Shown piece after piece: positions 63,459 through 64,000 of a stretch of 64,000 nt of DNA. Numbering within the stretch: the first letter of the stretch is position 1; each line of letters begins with the position of its first letter. Both the position numbers and the translations under genes were made by a program. The stretch is from Selenomonas sp. (GTDB lineage: Bacteria > Bacillota_C > Negativicutes > Selenomonadales > Selenomonadaceae), in NCBI RefSeq assembly GCF_024699275.1, contig NZ_JAILPX010000041.1:25475-89474 (forward strand), in the 5' to 3' direction. Below the pieces are notes generated by a model. The model was not told the origin of the DNA. It made no database searches and saw only the letters and a list, made by a program, of their open reading frames with translations.

Positions 63459-63506
63459 AGACGCCCAGTTTTTACGTCCTCAAAAAACGTAAAAACCGGG
63501 CGCACT
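63459..63506 (-). terminator. Terminator downstream of the YlmH-like gene
   Basis: CGCCCaGTTTTTACGT pairs with ACGTAAAAACcGGGCG (about 63461-63501); on the minus strand TCTTTTTATG follows. Confidence 0.8.
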
Positions 63507-63564
63507 CAGCACCTTATTGGACAGGCAGCCTGCAAGCTATACTTGTTCTGCCATATCCTAAATT

Positions 63565-64000
63565 TTATAAATACCGTTTCAACACCACAACCGTACGCCC
63601 TTTTTTTGTCGTACCCCTGACCTCTGCCACTTCCAGGCGTCCTCTGCCGCGCATGGAGAGAATGTCGCCTTCTTTGACATTCTGGGAGGCGCTTTTGGCG
63701 GGCTGCCAGTTGATTTTTAATTTGTCTGCGGCAATGTCAGACGCTGCCTTGCTGCGGGAGGAGCCGAAGCCGGCAGCAGCGATGGAATCCACACGCAGAG
63801 AAGCTACTGTCGCGCGAATCTCCTTACAGCGTTCTTCCTTAGGCGCAATGGTGCTCAAATCTGAGCGCTCACATGCCACGCCTACGGCGCCGATTTTATC
63901 GAGGTTTGTAAGCAGAAAATCCGCCATCTTTTCCTCACAGATGATTTTCACGGAATCATTGGTGACGAGCAAATCGCCGATGGTATCGCGCTCGATGCCC
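63565..64000 (-). CDS. YlmH-like S4-domain RNA-binding protein, 5' end outside window
   Basis: The frame is open to the window end, so about 144 C-terminal residues are seen. The visible part starts GIERDTIGDLLVTNDSVKI, has a linker (KEIRATVASLRVDSIAAAGFGSS) and a C-terminal S4 RNA-binding domain with ALKINWQPAKSASQNV-like features and EGDILSMRGRGRLEVAEV. This is the C-terminal half of B. subtilis YlmH (about 257 residues), an S4 protein linked to division and to ribosome rescue. The mature N-terminus and start codon are not in the window. Confidence 0.85.
   Translation of the reverse strand, partial: GIERDTIGDLLVTNDSVKIICEEKMADFLLTNLDKIGAVGVACERSDLSTIAPKEERCKEIRATVASLRVDSIAAAGFGSSRSKAASDIAADKLKINWQPAKSASQNVKEGDILSMRGRGRLEVAEVRGTTKKGRTVVVLKRYL

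Overview
The window looks like chromosomal DNA of an anaerobic Negativicutes bacterium (Selenomonas/Mitsuokella-like), that is, a Firmicute with an outer membrane. The Firmicute side is shown by a tRNA-Trp T-box leader, a perfect CIRCE operator, DivIVA, PyrR, ThiT, ComEA/ComEC and a YlmH-type protein. The diderm side is shown by an RND efflux pump with its adaptor and by a protein ending in a predicted outer-membrane beta-barrel. Pyruvate:ferredoxin oxidoreductase and a flavodiiron protein fit a strict anaerobe. The genus is inferred; no 16S gene is present.

Layout. 1-5 kb (minus): an AarF/UbiB kinase cut by the window edge, a YbiT-type ABC-F ATPase, a secreted glucosaminidase and an NCS2 purine permease. 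5-9.3 kb: nifJ, a small unknown gene and tRNA-Pro(CGG). 9.3-17.5 kb: an RND pump and adaptor, a flavodiiron protein, an unknown protein and an OmpR/histidine-kinase pair. 17.6-21.2 kb: htpG under promoter plus CIRCE control, a flavodoxin-like protein and thiT.

21.4-33.5 kb is the most distinctive region: a Pel-type exopolysaccharide locus. On the minus strand holA is followed within 19 nt by pelD (with an N-terminal degenerate SDR domain and a C-terminal degenerate GGDEF that keeps an RxxD c-di-GMP site), pelE, a DUF2194-type deacetylase, pelF, pelG, and a protein made of a long coiled coil followed by a beta-barrel. The last could do the work of PelB/PelC. A secreted GH114-like hydrolase gene converges on the operon from the other side.

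33.6-43.3 kb: gdhA, a UvrD-like helicase with a DEDDh exonuclease inserted in it, a small coupled gene, comEC/comEA, an unknown gene with repeated upstream palindromes, and serA. 43.7-47.9 kb: trpDCBA behind a Trp T-box, with no trpE, trpG or trpF. 48-49.1 kb: serC. 49.1-49.9 kb: about 750 bp without a gene but full of inverted repeats. 49.9-55.9 kb: a 5'-nucleotidase, an MnmM-like methyltransferase, an Fsr-like MFS exporter, and pyrR-rluD-lspA-divIVA.

56-63.4 kb (plus): a molybdenum operon, modA-modC-modB, a MoeA-like gene, moaA, a MOSC-MogA fusion, a MobA-MobB fusion and moaC. It is preceded by a Moco-type riboswitch with a terminator. The operon lies between divIVA and a YlmH-like gene (cut by the window end), which are neighbours in many Firmicutes.
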